A stretch of 64,000 nucleotides of DNA from Neoluteolibacter marinus (GCF_014904755.1 NZ_JACZFQ010000043.1:21117-85116), one strand, 5' to 3'. Numbered from the stretch's first letter, positions 32,610-42,126 are shown. Translations and numbers: made by a program. The notes: generated from the sequence alone by a model not told the origin.

Positions 32610-33698
32610 ATGCAACGCCGACCATTTCTCGCGACCCTCGGGGCCACGGCCGCCGCCCTTACCACCGGCACTCGTGCCCAGGAAGCTCCCGGCCGGAAAC
32701 TCGGCTGGGCGCTGGTCGGGCTCGGGTCACTGAGCACCCATCAAATTGCCCCGGCTCTGGCGAAGACCAAGCACTGCCGGCTGGCCGCGATCGTTACGGG
32801 CACGCCGGAGAAGGCGGAGAAGTGGAAGGCGCAGTACGGCATTCCGGACAGCCATGTTTACAACTACGAGACCTTCGACCGGATCGCTGAAAATCCCGAT
32901 GTGGACGTGATCTACGTGGTCCTCCCGAATTCGATGCACGAAGAGTTCGTGATCCGGGGGGCAAAGGCCGGCAAACATGTCTTTTGCGAGAAACCAATGG
33001 CAAACTCGGCGGACGAATGCCGCCGGATGATCGCCGCGATGAAGTCCGCTGGCAAACAGCTCGGGGTCGGCTACCGCTGCCAGTTCGAGCCCCATCACCG
33101 GGAATGCATGAGGTTGGCCCGTGAAAAGGTCTTCGGGGACCTCAAGTTCATTGAGGCCGGTTTCGGATTCCAGATCGGGGATCCCGCGCAGTGGCGCTTG
33201 CGCAAGAAGCTCGCGGGTGGTGGCGCCCTGATGGACGTGGGAATCTATGCCCTGCAGGCCTGCCGCTATCTCACCGGCGAGGAGCCGGTTGAAATCGTCG
33301 CCCAGGAAGTCAAGACCGACCCCGTGAAGTTTGCCGAGGTGGACGAGACGATTTCTTGGTCGATGAAGTTCCCGTCCGGGGTGATGGCTTCGGTCATGAC
33401 GACCTATGCCTTCAATGGCGTGAATTCGTTCACGGCCGTTTGCCAGAACGGGAAGTTCGGCATGGATCCCGCCTACAGCTACGACGGGCTCAAGGGCTGG
33501 ACCTCGAAGCCGGAGGTGAAGATCGAATTTCCGGCGGTCGATCATTTCCAGACGGAGATGGATGCGTTCGCGGCCGCGATCCTCGCGGACGTCGCGTTCG
33601 TGCCGTCGGGTGAGGAAGGCTTGTGGGACTTGCTGGCGATCGAAGCCATCTATCGTTCGATTGCAGAGGGAAAAGCCGTGACGGTCGGCAATGTCTGA
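32610..33698 (+). CDS. Tat-exported Gfo/Idh/MocA oxidoreductase
   Basis: 362 residues from ATG 32610. The leader MQRRPFLATLGATAAALTTG has a twin arginine and ends in RAQ-E, so the folded enzyme with its NAD(P) is probably sent to the periplasm by Tat. The Rossmann fold shows ALVGLGSLSTHQ, the substrate strand has VFCEKPMA (Lys of the EKP motif) and GVGYRCQFEPHHR, and the C-terminal domain has LAGGGALMDVGIYALQACRYLTGEEP. It resembles glucose-fructose oxidoreductase. The substrate is unknown. The GH76-like hydrolase follows 18 bp later, so sugar processing is likely. Confidence 0.88.
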   Translation: MQRRPFLATLGATAAALTTGTRAQEAPGRKLGWALVGLGSLSTHQIAPALAKTKHCRLAAIVTGTPEKAEKWKAQYGIPDSHVYNYETFDRIAENPDVDVIYVVLPNSMHEEFVIRGAKAGKHVFCEKPMANSADECRRMIAAMKSAGKQLGVGYRCQFEPHHRECMRLAREKVFGDLKFIEAGFGFQIGDPAQWRLRKKLAGGGALMDVGIYALQACRYLTGEEPVEIVAQEVKTDPVKFAEVDETISWSMKFPSGVMASVMTTYAFNGVNSFTAVCQNGKFGMDPAYSYDGLKGWTSKPEVKIEFPAVDHFQTEMDAFAAAILADVAFVPSGEEGLWDLLAIEAIYRSIAEGKAVTVGNV

Positions 33699-33716
33699 AC
33701 GGGGAGGGACCGCATC

Positions 33717-34946
33717 ATGAAGAGAGCCGAATTCCTCAAACTGCTGGCATTTTCCGCCATGATCCCGCGGGCTGCTCGGTCGGAGAACGAACCTGGCGAC
33801 GGCTTGTCGCGGGATTTCCGCGATGGAATGACCACGCTCAACGAGGTGTTCTGGGTTCCTGAGCTGGGCAACTGGCTCGATCGCCCGGGCAAGGACCTGC
33901 GCGGTCACTTCGAGGGCTACATCAATCCCCCCTGGTGGTCCTGTGCGAATGCCGTCGAGACCATGACGGAGTTCATGGATCTCACGGGTTCCACGATTTA
34001 CGACAAGCAGCTGCGGGAGCTTCACGAAGCCAATGTCGTCCGGGGCAGCCGCTTGCCGAAGGTGGTCGAAACCCTGCGCAAGCAGGGCAAGTGGAAGGAG
34101 GAGGACCGCGTGAAACTTGCCCGCCGCATGAAGGAGGTGGAGCGGAGCCGGATTCACGGCAGGGAGTTCCGGAACGAGTATCTCGACGATTCCGCCTGGT
34201 GGGGTGTGGCGTGGCTGGCCTTCCACGAACGAAACAAGGATCCGCGCTATCTCCGGACGGCGATCGAGATCCAGCGTCACATGGCCGCCTCGTGGCAGCC
34301 GTCCGGCGGGGTTTCGTGGGGCGAAGAGGAAGACAAGCGCGAGCCGAACAGCATCACCAACAGCCTCTTCGTGGTTCTTTCGGCAAGATTGCACCGGGTG
34401 ACCAAGCAGGAGGAATTTCTCGTGTGGGCGAAGAAGGCTCTGGCCTGGGAACGGGAGGCAAAGCTCTACGACGGAACCGGAGTGGTGGACCGGCCCGGAC
34501 ATCAGGGGGACTACTGGACCTACAACCAAGGCGCCTATCTGGGCGGTCTCGAGGCCCTTTTCGGGACGACCGGCGACCAGGCATACCTCGACGAGGCCGC
34601 TGCGGCGGCGAGAACGATCATCGAGGGATCCGGAGTCGTCCGTCCGGACGGTGTGCTTTACGAAAAGCTGAGCACCGACGGCTGGGATGTCAGCTTGTTC
34701 AAGGGGGTCTGCGCACGATACTTCGGGATCCTTTCGAGGCGTCTCCACGAGATGAAACTTCATCCGGAGATCGCCGGTCAGATCGACAAGCTCTTGCTGG
34801 CCAACGCGGGCGCCATTTTGAAGCTTCCGAAGAAGGATGGCCTCTTTCCATTCGAATGGCATCAGCCGGCGCGGGCGGAGATCCACAACTTCAATACCCA
34901 GCTGTCGGCTCTCACCGCGATTTCGGCGGCTTGCGGCGTCCGGTGA
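33717..34946 (+). CDS. GH76-like glycoside hydrolase (alpha-mannanase-type)
   Basis: 409 residues with an N-terminal signal-like region (MKRAEFLKLLAFSAMIPRAARS). The (alpha/alpha)6 barrel pattern of GH76 is visible: WWSCANAVETMTEFMDLTG, the catalytic Asp pair in YLDDSAWWGVAWLAF (~162-165), NSITNSLFVVLSARLHRVT and TYNQGAYLGGLEALFGTTGD. GH76 enzymes cut alpha-1,6-mannan. No carbohydrate-binding domain is fused. Linkage to the oxidoreductase suggests a two-gene glycan or sugar module. Family call is by motif; a related alpha/alpha-barrel family is possible. Confidence 0.75.
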   Translation: MKRAEFLKLLAFSAMIPRAARSENEPGDGLSRDFRDGMTTLNEVFWVPELGNWLDRPGKDLRGHFEGYINPPWWSCANAVETMTEFMDLTGSTIYDKQLRELHEANVVRGSRLPKVVETLRKQGKWKEEDRVKLARRMKEVERSRIHGREFRNEYLDDSAWWGVAWLAFHERNKDPRYLRTAIEIQRHMAASWQPSGGVSWGEEEDKREPNSITNSLFVVLSARLHRVTKQEEFLVWAKKALAWEREAKLYDGTGVVDRPGHQGDYWTYNQGAYLGGLEALFGTTGDQAYLDEAAAAARTIIEGSGVVRPDGVLYEKLSTDGWDVSLFKGVCARYFGILSRRLHEMKLHPEIAGQIDKLLLANAGAILKLPKKDGLFPFEWHQPARAEIHNFNTQLSALTAISAACGVR

Positions 34947-35021
34947 GCGGGTTCAGCGGCAGGAACAACTTGCATGGCTCCGGCAATGCATCACCATAGG
35001 GTTGAATCGTGTTCTCCTCCT

Positions 35022-35393
35022 ATGAGCCATTCCCTATTTCAAGACGATCGTGCGGCCGGGCTCTTGTCCCGGGTTCGTGAAGACATCGGCCACCTCCGCC
35101 AGGACGTGCGCAACCTGGTCCGGCATACCACCCGCCACACCCTGCCCGATGGTGCCCGCGGCCTCGCCGGCAGTGCTCGGGACCAGCTGGTCGCAGGGCG
35201 TTCCTATGCCGCATCCCAGTTCCGCTCACTCCGGGAAAGCCCGCAGCGGCAGGCGATCGGTGTGATCGGTGGGGCGCTCCTCGTCGGCGCGATCGCCGCG
35301 GGCATCTACATAATCTGTAAGAGCGACTGCTGTGCGGCCGCATCCGCGGATGACGAGGCTCTCGATGAACTGGAGAACGAAGTCCCGGAATAG
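35022..35393 (+). CDS. small protein with C-terminal membrane helix (DUF883/YqjD-like shape)
   Basis: 123 residues from ATG 35022. The N-terminal ~75 residues are amphipathic helices (VREDIGHLRQDVRNLVRHT, DQLVAGRSYAASQFRSLRE). Residues ~80-103 form one hydrophobic helix with small residues (IGVIGGALLVGAIAAGIYII), then CKSDCCAA and an acidic tail. This plan, cytoplasmic helical part plus C-terminal Gly-rich membrane helix, matches ElaB/YqjD-type ribosome-associated inner-membrane proteins in shape, but I see no diagnostic sequence match. It follows the GH76 gene by 75 bp. Confidence 0.55.
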   Translation: MSHSLFQDDRAAGLLSRVREDIGHLRQDVRNLVRHTTRHTLPDGARGLAGSARDQLVAGRSYAASQFRSLRESPQRQAIGVIGGALLVGAIAAGIYIICKSDCCAAASADDEALDELENEVPE

Positions 35394-35458
35394 GCGACGA
35401 AAATTGCGCAGGATTTGCAGTTGTGCGGAGCCTTTTCCGGGCGATGCGTGTTCCTGCA

Positions 35459-35665
35459 ATGAAGGCGAAAAGCATACCCGCTTCGGATGTCCTCGCGGCC
35501 CACGAAAAGGCGGCGCTTGAGATCGGGGAACTCCGCCGCAAGGGCAAGCCCTGCCATTTGGAAGAGCATGCGGATGCCGGTGGACTCCACATCGACGTCA
35601 TCGAGGATCCGCAGGCGGAGTACGGACCTGAAGGGCAGGATCGAGGTCATGGATCCAGCCGGTAA
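35459..35665 (+). CDS. possible small hypothetical protein
   Basis: A 68-residue frame (MKAKSIPASDVLAAHEKAAL ...) that fills the gap between the small membrane protein and the convergent response regulator, overlapping the latter's 3' end by 19 bp. G-rich first codon positions and GC-rich third positions favour it over the antisense frame that lies exactly in phase with it (35306-35650, starting with ATGA overlap at the regulator stop). It is hydrophilic, charged and Gly/His/Glu-rich at the end, with no known motif. It may be noncoding. Confidence 0.35.
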   Translation: MKAKSIPASDVLAAHEKAALEIGELRRKGKPCHLEEHADAGGLHIDVIEDPQAEYGPEGQDRGHGSSR

Positions 35666-36324
35666 CCCGCACCGCGGACGGTGATCAAGTGCCTTGGTTT
35701 GGCCGGGTCGTCCTCGATCTTGGTCCGCAGGGCGGCGATGAAATTGTCGACCGTGCGGGTGCTGGGGTAGGCGTGGTATCCCCAGACGACGTCGAGGAAC
35801 TGCTCGCGGCTGACGACTTCACCCGGCCTCCCGGCAAGCAGGGCAAGGATCCCGGCTTCTTTCTCGGAAAGGGGTTGTGCAATCTCCTCCCGGGTGAGCG
35901 TGCGCTTCTCGAAGTCGATGGTGGAGGAGCCGATGGCCAATTCCCTGCCAATCCCGGCTTCCCGTTCCTTCCGGCGCAGCAAAGCGCGGACACGGGCCAG
36001 CAGTTCGCGCAGGCTGAATGGCTTTACCAGATAGTCGTCCGCGCCGCTGTCGAGCCCCTCCACGCGGTCATCGATCCGGCCCTTCGCCGTGAGCATGAGA
36101 ACAGGGTATGTCCGGCCGCGCTTGCGCAACTCCCGGCAAAGCGCGAAGCCATCGAGGCCGGGCATCATGACGTCGAGCAACAGCAGGTCGAAGGGTTCGG
36201 TGCAGGCGAGTTCAATGCCGGCCACGCCGTCGGCCGCGGCCATCACCCGGTAGCCTTCCGCTTTCAGTGTCTCGACCAGGGCGGTGCGCATTGGTGCCTC
36301 GTCTTCAATGACCAGCAGTCTCAT
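35647..36324 (-). CDS. OmpR/PhoB-family response regulator
   Basis: 225 residues. Receiver domain with acidic pair E7-D8, phospho-acceptor D51 in LLLLDVMMPGLDG, T79 and K101 (VKPFS); then a winged-helix DNA-binding domain (~130-222) with LSEKEAGILALLAGRPGEVVSR and TRTVDNFIAALRTKIEDDP. It overlaps the upstream kinase stop by ATGA and is the third gene of the minus-strand operon with the ankyrin protein. Among E. coli systems it is most like CreB or PhoB in layout. Targets are unknown. Confidence 0.95.
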   Translation of the reverse strand: MRLLVIEDEAPMRTALVETLKAEGYRVMAAADGVAGIELACTEPFDLLLLDVMMPGLDGFALCRELRKRGRTYPVLMLTAKGRIDDRVEGLDSGADDYLVKPFSLRELLARVRALLRRKEREAGIGRELAIGSSTIDFEKRTLTREEIAQPLSEKEAGILALLAGRPGEVVSREQFLDVVWGYHAYPSTRTVDNFIAALRTKIEDDPAKPRHLITVRGAGYRLDP

Positions 36325-37898
36325 GTCAGCGGGATGATGAGTTTGAAGACGCTGCCATTGCCCGGCGTACTCGTGAGCTCCACTTTTCCACCGTGCGCCT
36401 CTGCGATTGATTTCACCAGGCTCAGTCCGATACCTGCGCCCTGTGTTTCTCGCCGTAGTTCGTCGCCGGGCCGGTAGAAGCGCTCGAAAATCCGGGCCTC
36501 TTCTTCCTTTGGAACGCCTGATCCTTCGTCACTCACCGCGATCACCCAAGTACGATGCTCCTCGTCCTCGCTGAGGGTGATCGTCACCGTGCTGCCATCG
36601 GGCGAGAATTTGATCGCGTTGTCGATCAGGTTGACGAGCGCCTGTTGGATTGCCCCGGCATCGACGGCGGCTTCGACCGGCGACAACCCGGAGGCAAGAC
36701 GGATGCCCTTCTCACGGGCCAGCGGCTCCATGACCTGCAGCGTGTCCGACGCCAACGCGGCGAGGTCGCACGGTTCCATGCGCCAGATCTTCCGGCCCTG
36801 CTCGATCCGTGCGTGGTCGAGGACATTGCCCACCAGCGTGGACAGCCGAGCACCCTCACGGGCGATCAGGCGGTGAAATTCGCTCGCTGTTTCCGGCTCA
36901 ACTTTCCCGTCTTCGAGCGCGTCTGCCATCAGCCGGATCGATGCCACCGGAGCCCTCAGTTCGTGCGAAACGCTGGCAACGAACTGGCTCTTCAAATCAT
37001 TGAGCTGTCGCTCGCGGCGGAGAGTGCGGTGGAGGACCGCCAGGGCGATGGCAGCGGTGGCCACCGAGGTCGCGAGCATCGCGAAGATCCACCGCTGTTG
37101 GCGCCGCACCGGGGCTTCGATCTGGGAAGTATCGGCCGAGATCCTCAACTCGAGTCCGGAACCCACCCGGATCCGGCTCGATGCGATGATATCCGACGCA
37201 ACGGCGGTCGAAACCAAGGCGAGCCGTGCTTCAGCCCACGAGGGCAAGGTTTGATCGAAGTCCACCTGCGCATCAGGGAATTCGGTGTAGGCAATGACGC
37301 CATCGCGGTGAACGAGGTGAAGGAATCTCCCGTCGCGCTGAAGCCAAGTGTCTCCGTGCAGACCGAGCTCCCGGACGAGATCCCGGATCTCCTCTTCCTT
37401 CCTCCATCGGTGCTTCACGATCTCGCTGGTGAGAATGGTGTCCACCACCCTTGAACTAAGGACGGAGGGTTCATCTACGGTGACAAGATTCTCCAATGCC
37501 GTCTCGTTTCCGGTCAGCGATGGATCGAGGCGGTGGATCACCAGCGCCGCGAGCGTCCTGCGGGGGAGCCCGGCCGGCGAAAGTCCGGCATTGGGGTCGT
37601 TGCGCAGGGCTTCGAGGGCGGTGAGATCGGAGCCATCGAGGATATCGTCCTTGGGCGAGCCACTTCCCGGCCGCGGAGGATCGGGATAAGTCGGGATTTC
37701 GTTGATGCTTTGTCCAAGGTCGTGGTCAAGCACAGCCGCCAGGGCGGGTGCTTGTCGCTCTGCTGCTTCGCGAGCCTCGGCCCGAGCCGCCTGCAACTGC
37801 GATCTGGTGCCGACCACCGCCAAGCCGGCGATCACGACCAGCGGCAGAATCACGGCCAACGTGAGCCAGTGCAGCGGGAATGACGTGGACCGCGGCAT
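36321..37898 (-). CDS. membrane sensor histidine kinase, HisKA type
   Basis: 525 residues. TM1 (~11-30), a periplasmic sensor region of about 240 residues with no domain I can name, and TM2 (~270-290). Then come HisKA with phospho-acceptor H312 in VASVSHELRAPVAS, and HATPase_c with the N box NLIDNAIKFSP, DEGSGVP and GAGIGLSLVKSIAEAHGG. It starts 3 bp after the ankyrin-protein stop and overlaps its response regulator, so all three are cotranscribed. The ankyrin protein may present the signal to the sensor region. Confidence 0.94.
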   Translation of the reverse strand: MPRSTSFPLHWLTLAVILPLVVIAGLAVVGTRSQLQAARAEAREAAERQAPALAAVLDHDLGQSINEIPTYPDPPRPGSGSPKDDILDGSDLTALEALRNDPNAGLSPAGLPRRTLAALVIHRLDPSLTGNETALENLVTVDEPSVLSSRVVDTILTSEIVKHRWRKEEEIRDLVRELGLHGDTWLQRDGRFLHLVHRDGVIAYTEFPDAQVDFDQTLPSWAEARLALVSTAVASDIIASSRIRVGSGLELRISADTSQIEAPVRRQQRWIFAMLATSVATAAIALAVLHRTLRRERQLNDLKSQFVASVSHELRAPVASIRLMADALEDGKVEPETASEFHRLIAREGARLSTLVGNVLDHARIEQGRKIWRMEPCDLAALASDTLQVMEPLAREKGIRLASGLSPVEAAVDAGAIQQALVNLIDNAIKFSPDGSTVTITLSEDEEHRTWVIAVSDEGSGVPKEEEARIFERFYRPGDELRRETQGAGIGLSLVKSIAEAHGGKVELTSTPGNGSVFKLIIPLT

Positions 37899-37901
37899 CG
37901 G

Positions 37902-40900
37902 TCAGCGGGAGGCAGCAGGTTTTTGCGGTGGGGGAACCGGGATGCTCTTTGCAAGGAGGATGTCGCCGTCGCGGAGGAATATTGGCCGCGCGCTGGTGGT
38001 GAGCTTCTCGTAGTCGACGCCATCCCGGGTCACGGAGAAGTCGGAATAGGGAGAAGTTTCCAATGCCGCCGATGCCCTGAGGGTGGCAGTTGCGCGTTTC
38101 GGATCGGGAGGGAATGGATACCATCCCGCTTCCGTTTCTTCAAAATGCACCGGTTGATAGATGATGTCGCGGAGACTCGTCGTCCCGCGGGTGTCGGTGT
38201 ATTGCACGCGGCAGGAAAGGGCCTTCCTGAAGAAGTCGGCAACTTTGGGGGATACTCCTTTCCACGTCTCTCCCGAATGGTCCTTGAGCAAGGGCAACTC
38301 GATGATGTCTCCGCCCTGCAACACGAGATCCGCGGACCTGGCATCGCCGGTGGTCGTTGTTTCGCTGGATGCCCTGATGACCGTGGCCAGATCGATCACG
38401 CGGACTTCCTCGTTCCCGTCGTCCAGTAATCGGCGAAGTCGGATCTTTGAGAAGTCGGGGTGCGGGAGAACGACCACCGGGTTGAAGTAGGTTGCTTGGA
38501 TCATTGCGCCTACGAGCTTGTCGGGTTCCACGTTCGGCCCGTTGCCGTATGTGGGCGCCAGCACGTCCGCCAAGGCCTGGAGGAGCGTGGGAACTGTCGG
38601 GGCGGCCGGCCGGATGTCGGTCTTGCGGGTAACTCCAAAATGGCGGACGAAGGGGTGCCCGGGCACGTGCAGGGTGACGCGTGAAAGACGTGCTTCTGGC
38701 GTCTCCCACCATTGCCCGTCCTCTCGGGGTGGTACTTTGGCAGGTGGAGGGGGAAGGATAAGCTTCAAGGTGTCGCCTTCCTCCAGCTGGAAATCGCTGG
38801 GGCCTCCTCCAGCAAGGGGAAGTCGGATGTCCTGCCAACCGGTTCGGACGACCACGATCTCAATGTTCTCCCGTCGGATCGATGGGTCCAATGGTTGCCA
38901 GAGAAGTCTCATCAATGCCCCCGCTCCAAGCCACGGGATAACGTCACTCGTTGGATCGAACACCAGGCAATCACCGCGCACTTCGAGGTGGCGGTCCCTT
39001 CCTTGGATCTCGACCGTGACTGGAAAGGCCACCCGCTTGAGCAGCGCCCAATGGGGATCAGCGGCAGGATGATCGGATCGCTGGAATTCGAGGATGTCAC
39101 CCCACGCCAGTGAAGGAAATGGTTGGCCACCGGTCAGTTCGATTTTGATCTCCTCGGCCTTCCCGTCCTGCTGGAAGCGGGTCAAGGTCACGAAGTCGGG
39201 CCAAGGCTGGTTCGTGTGCCCGTCCGGATAGAATCCGGACCTTCCGAGATCGCTAGTCCTGCGGCTCAAGATCAGATCGAGCAGGGGAGGAGGCGCCTCA
39301 TCCGACTTGCTTGCGACCAGTTCCATTATCTCCCATCTCGGTCGCATCTGGACGGGCTCAAGGAAGACGGAGATGGCTGGACGCGCGGCCACTTCCGGGA
39401 AATTGAACCGGCGAATCAGTTTGCTCCGGTTCGAAGGGTCGGAACCCTCGAAGAGATTGTCTTTCCATGGACCTTCCGGAACTGCCCCACGGGAAATCAG
39501 GGTTTCGGCGAGCGACCAGGTCTCCTCTTTCTTCGCGGCTTCCCGTAGCGGGGAATTCCCTTGATAGGTTCGATTCACGTCGGCCCCCGAGTTGATCAAG
39601 GCGCGAAACAATTCGCTCCGGTTCTGCTGAATGGACACGAACAGCAAAGGCATGCCTGACGCATCCGTCCCGTCCGGATCGGCGCCATGCTTCAAGAGCA
39701 ACTCCATCAACCTCGGGTCACCGTGGGACTCGAGCAGGAGCTCCGAGTCCCCCGCCGGAGCACCGGCTTCCAGCAGAAGTATTGCTTCAGGAAGCAGTTT
39801 GTTCCGAACCGCGATGAGCAACGGGGTCATCCCGCCCGTGTGTTCCACCGCCCGCAGGCCGGTGTGGGTTTCCTCGGCGAATGCCTTCGCTTCGACATCC
39901 GGCTTTGCTCCCGCAGCCAGAAGCAGGGGGACGGCAGCACGATTCCCACCCCATGCGGGACTCACACAAAGATGCAGCGCGGTGAGCCCGGTCCGGATTT
40001 CAGCGTGATTCGGATCCGCGCCGCGCTTTAGCAGGAGCTCCAGCATGACCGTGTCTTCCTGCATCGCGGCCAGTAGAAGAGGTTCGCCGAACTCCCGGCG
40101 TAGCATCGTGTTGCTTGCCCCATACACTGGGTGGCCGGTGATCCTGACCGGTTCATCCCTGCCAGGGGCCGGGACCGGAAGATCGGGGTTTGCTCCCTTG
40201 TCCAAAAGCAAACTCGCGATTCGTGCGTGTCCGCGCATGACCGCGTTCTTCAATGGCTGCTGGCTGCCCTTGCCATTGGGATCTGCTCCCCGGTTCAGGA
40301 GGAGGCGCGCTATCTCGAAGAATCCCTCATGGCAGGCGATCTCCAGCGCCTCACGATTTCCCGTGGCGTTCGGATCCACCCCGGCGTCCAACAGCAGTCG
40401 GCATGCTTCGAGTGCGGCCGCCCCGCTTGCTTGAGACAGTGGGGTGCCCATGCTGCCCTCGGGCTTGCTGAAGTCGTGTTCCGGGGTTTTCCCAAGAATG
40501 AATTTGATGACTTCGAGGTGGTTGGCCCGGATCGCACGGCAGATGATCGAGGGCTCGGCGAGGGCGTCGGGGCTTGTTTCAGCCAGTTCCTTGACGTGGG
40601 CCAGCTCGAGTTCCTCGTCGCTTGGTTCGGGGGAGGTATCTCCAGCAGGGAGCTCGCCGCCCAGTGCCGCCAGGTTCTCGCGTGCGAGCTTCGCTTCCGC
40701 TTCGGCCCGGGGGAACTCGAGGAGCAGTCGTTGGTAGAGGGCGATGGCTTCGTCGTTGCGGTTCTGTTTGCGGCGCACTTCGGCGAGGCGGAAGAGGGCA
40801 GTGGCGGCGAAGGGGCGCTGGGCATCGTGAGCGGCCAGGATTGCTTCGTATTGTTTCGCCGCGGCTTCGGGGTCGCGGGTCACCTCCTCGGTGTAAAGGG

Positions 40901-40994
40901 CGTCGCGGAGAGGTTCGCGGAGGTCGGCGGGCGCCGCGACGGCCGCAGACGACATGAGCGCGATGGCGAGCAGGCGTTGGGTGAGGGGTTTCAT
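37902..40994 (-). CDS. large secreted ankyrin-repeat protein with SLBB-like C-terminal segments
   Basis: 1030 residues from ATG 40994, chosen because it starts a signal peptide (MKPLTQRLLAIALMSSAAVAA). Residues ~25-110 look like a TPR unit (FRLAEVRRKQNRNDEAIALY). From ~150 to ~520 there are about eight ankyrin repeats (LLLDAGVDPNATG, LLLNRGADPNGKG, LLLKRGADPNHAE, LINSGADVNRTY). The C-terminal half is beta-rich with four L-x-x-GD-[ITL]-L/I motifs near residues 630, 738, 895 and 1006, like the ends of SLBB or export beta-grasp domains. I know no protein with this full combination. It is the first gene of the operon with the sensor kinase and regulator. Role unknown. Confidence 0.75.
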   Translation of the reverse strand: MKPLTQRLLAIALMSSAAVAAPADLREPLRDALYTEEVTRDPEAAAKQYEAILAAHDAQRPFAATALFRLAEVRRKQNRNDEAIALYQRLLLEFPRAEAEAKLARENLAALGGELPAGDTSPEPSDEELELAHVKELAETSPDALAEPSIICRAIRANHLEVIKFILGKTPEHDFSKPEGSMGTPLSQASGAAALEACRLLLDAGVDPNATGNREALEIACHEGFFEIARLLLNRGADPNGKGSQQPLKNAVMRGHARIASLLLDKGANPDLPVPAPGRDEPVRITGHPVYGASNTMLRREFGEPLLLAAMQEDTVMLELLLKRGADPNHAEIRTGLTALHLCVSPAWGGNRAAVPLLLAAGAKPDVEAKAFAEETHTGLRAVEHTGGMTPLLIAVRNKLLPEAILLLEAGAPAGDSELLLESHGDPRLMELLLKHGADPDGTDASGMPLLFVSIQQNRSELFRALINSGADVNRTYQGNSPLREAAKKEETWSLAETLISRGAVPEGPWKDNLFEGSDPSNRSKLIRRFNFPEVAARPAISVFLEPVQMRPRWEIMELVASKSDEAPPPLLDLILSRRTSDLGRSGFYPDGHTNQPWPDFVTLTRFQQDGKAEEIKIELTGGQPFPSLAWGDILEFQRSDHPAADPHWALLKRVAFPVTVEIQGRDRHLEVRGDCLVFDPTSDVIPWLGAGALMRLLWQPLDPSIRRENIEIVVVRTGWQDIRLPLAGGGPSDFQLEEGDTLKLILPPPPAKVPPREDGQWWETPEARLSRVTLHVPGHPFVRHFGVTRKTDIRPAAPTVPTLLQALADVLAPTYGNGPNVEPDKLVGAMIQATYFNPVVVLPHPDFSKIRLRRLLDDGNEEVRVIDLATVIRASSETTTTGDARSADLVLQGGDIIELPLLKDHSGETWKGVSPKVADFFRKALSCRVQYTDTRGTTSLRDIIYQPVHFEETEAGWYPFPPDPKRATATLRASAALETSPYSDFSVTRDGVDYEKLTTSARPIFLRDGDILLAKSIPVPPPQKPAASR

Positions 40995-41157
40995 GATCAT
41001 GTGCCGAGAATGGCACCTTCGCGGAGACCGGTTTGTCATGGAATGGTCATGAGTTCAATGACTCCCCGGGAGCAAAATATGCGGAGTGTCGGCGGGGCGG
41101 CGGTTAGAGGGGGGCGGGGCGATCTGGCAGGCTGCGGGCGTTCCAACCAAACACACC

Positions 41158-42111
41158 ATGAACGCTTCAACCCTCGCCACCCTGACCGGAATCCTCGGCG
41201 CCTGCGCCGCGACCGCCGGGACGATCATCACCGAGCCGGCTGCCGCGCCGATCACGACCTCCGGCTTCGAGAACGCCCGCCGGCCGATTTCCAACCCGAC
41301 TTTGTTCGACCTGGCGCTGCCGACGACCAACCTGCATCCGATCGTGATGTACCAGCGCCTGCCGGACTTCGTGAACACCACGGTCGGGCCGCTGCCGATG
41401 GGGGGCGATGTCCAGGTCTACGCCCTGCAGTTCGAGGTCGCGCTGAACGAGCGGCTTTCGATCGTGGCGACCAAGGACGGCTACGTGGACATCAATCCGG
41501 ACACCAAGCCGCTGTGGTCGGACGAGTCCGGGTTCGCCAACATCGGCGCGGGCCTGAAATACGCTTTCATCTACGATCCGGCCAGTAGCACGGCGGTGAG
41601 CGGAACGCTGACCTTCGAGTTCCCGACCGGCAACCACGATGTCTTCCAGGGGGAAGGCGACGGGGCCGCCAACCTGATCGTGTCGGGGCTGAAGCTATGG
41701 GACGAACTCGAGGTCGCCGGGGCGGCGGGCCTGCACCTGCCCTTCGACGGCCAGATGGCGACCACCTCCTTCGTGAGCGGGCATGTCAGCTACGAGCTCT
41801 GCAGCTGGTTCATCCCGCTGCTGGAGGTCAACTGGCACCACGTGCTGGACGCGGGCAACGGCCGGCCGAACTTCTTCTCGCAAGCCGGGGGCGGGGTGCC
41901 GGTGGTGGCCACCTTCGAGGGTGCCGACCTGCTGAATTTCGGGGCGTCGAACGCCTCCCAGAACCGGGACTTCGTCACCGCGGCCGTGGGTTTCCGCTCG
42001 CGCCTGTCGGAGTCGGTCGACCTCGGTCTGGCCTATGAATTGCCCCTGACCAGCAAGGGCGACGGGATCATGGAAGACCGGGTGACCCTGGATCTGGTCT
42101 GGACGTTTTGA
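41158..42111 (+). CDS. outer-membrane beta-barrel protein, unknown substrate
   Basis: 317 residues from ATG 41158, with a signal peptide (residues ~1-20, AATAG). The rest alternates amphipathic strands, e.g. YALQFEVALNERLSIVATKDGYVDI, ANIGAGLKYAFIYD, GTLTFEFPTG, VSYELCSWFIPLLEVNWHHVLD, and ends in EDRVTLDLVWTF with a C-terminal Phe. It resembles small transporter-type barrels of the MetA/phenol-degradation group. It stands alone between the ankyrin operon (divergent) and a terminator. Confidence 0.72.
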   Translation: MNASTLATLTGILGACAATAGTIITEPAAAPITTSGFENARRPISNPTLFDLALPTTNLHPIVMYQRLPDFVNTTVGPLPMGGDVQVYALQFEVALNERLSIVATKDGYVDINPDTKPLWSDESGFANIGAGLKYAFIYDPASSTAVSGTLTFEFPTGNHDVFQGEGDGAANLIVSGLKLWDELEVAGAAGLHLPFDGQMATTSFVSGHVSYELCSWFIPLLEVNWHHVLDAGNGRPNFFSQAGGGVPVVATFEGADLLNFGASNASQNRDFVTAAVGFRSRLSESVDLGLAYELPLTSKGDGIMEDRVTLDLVWTF

Positions 42112-42126
42112 TTCGGGCTGGTTCGG

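Noticed and set aside
35306..35650. Minus-strand frame overlapping the response regulator stop by ATGA
   Set aside because: The overlap looked like coupling, but the frame runs antisense into the small membrane protein, is exactly in phase with a better plus frame and has C-rich first codon positions. Kept as an open doubt with low weight.
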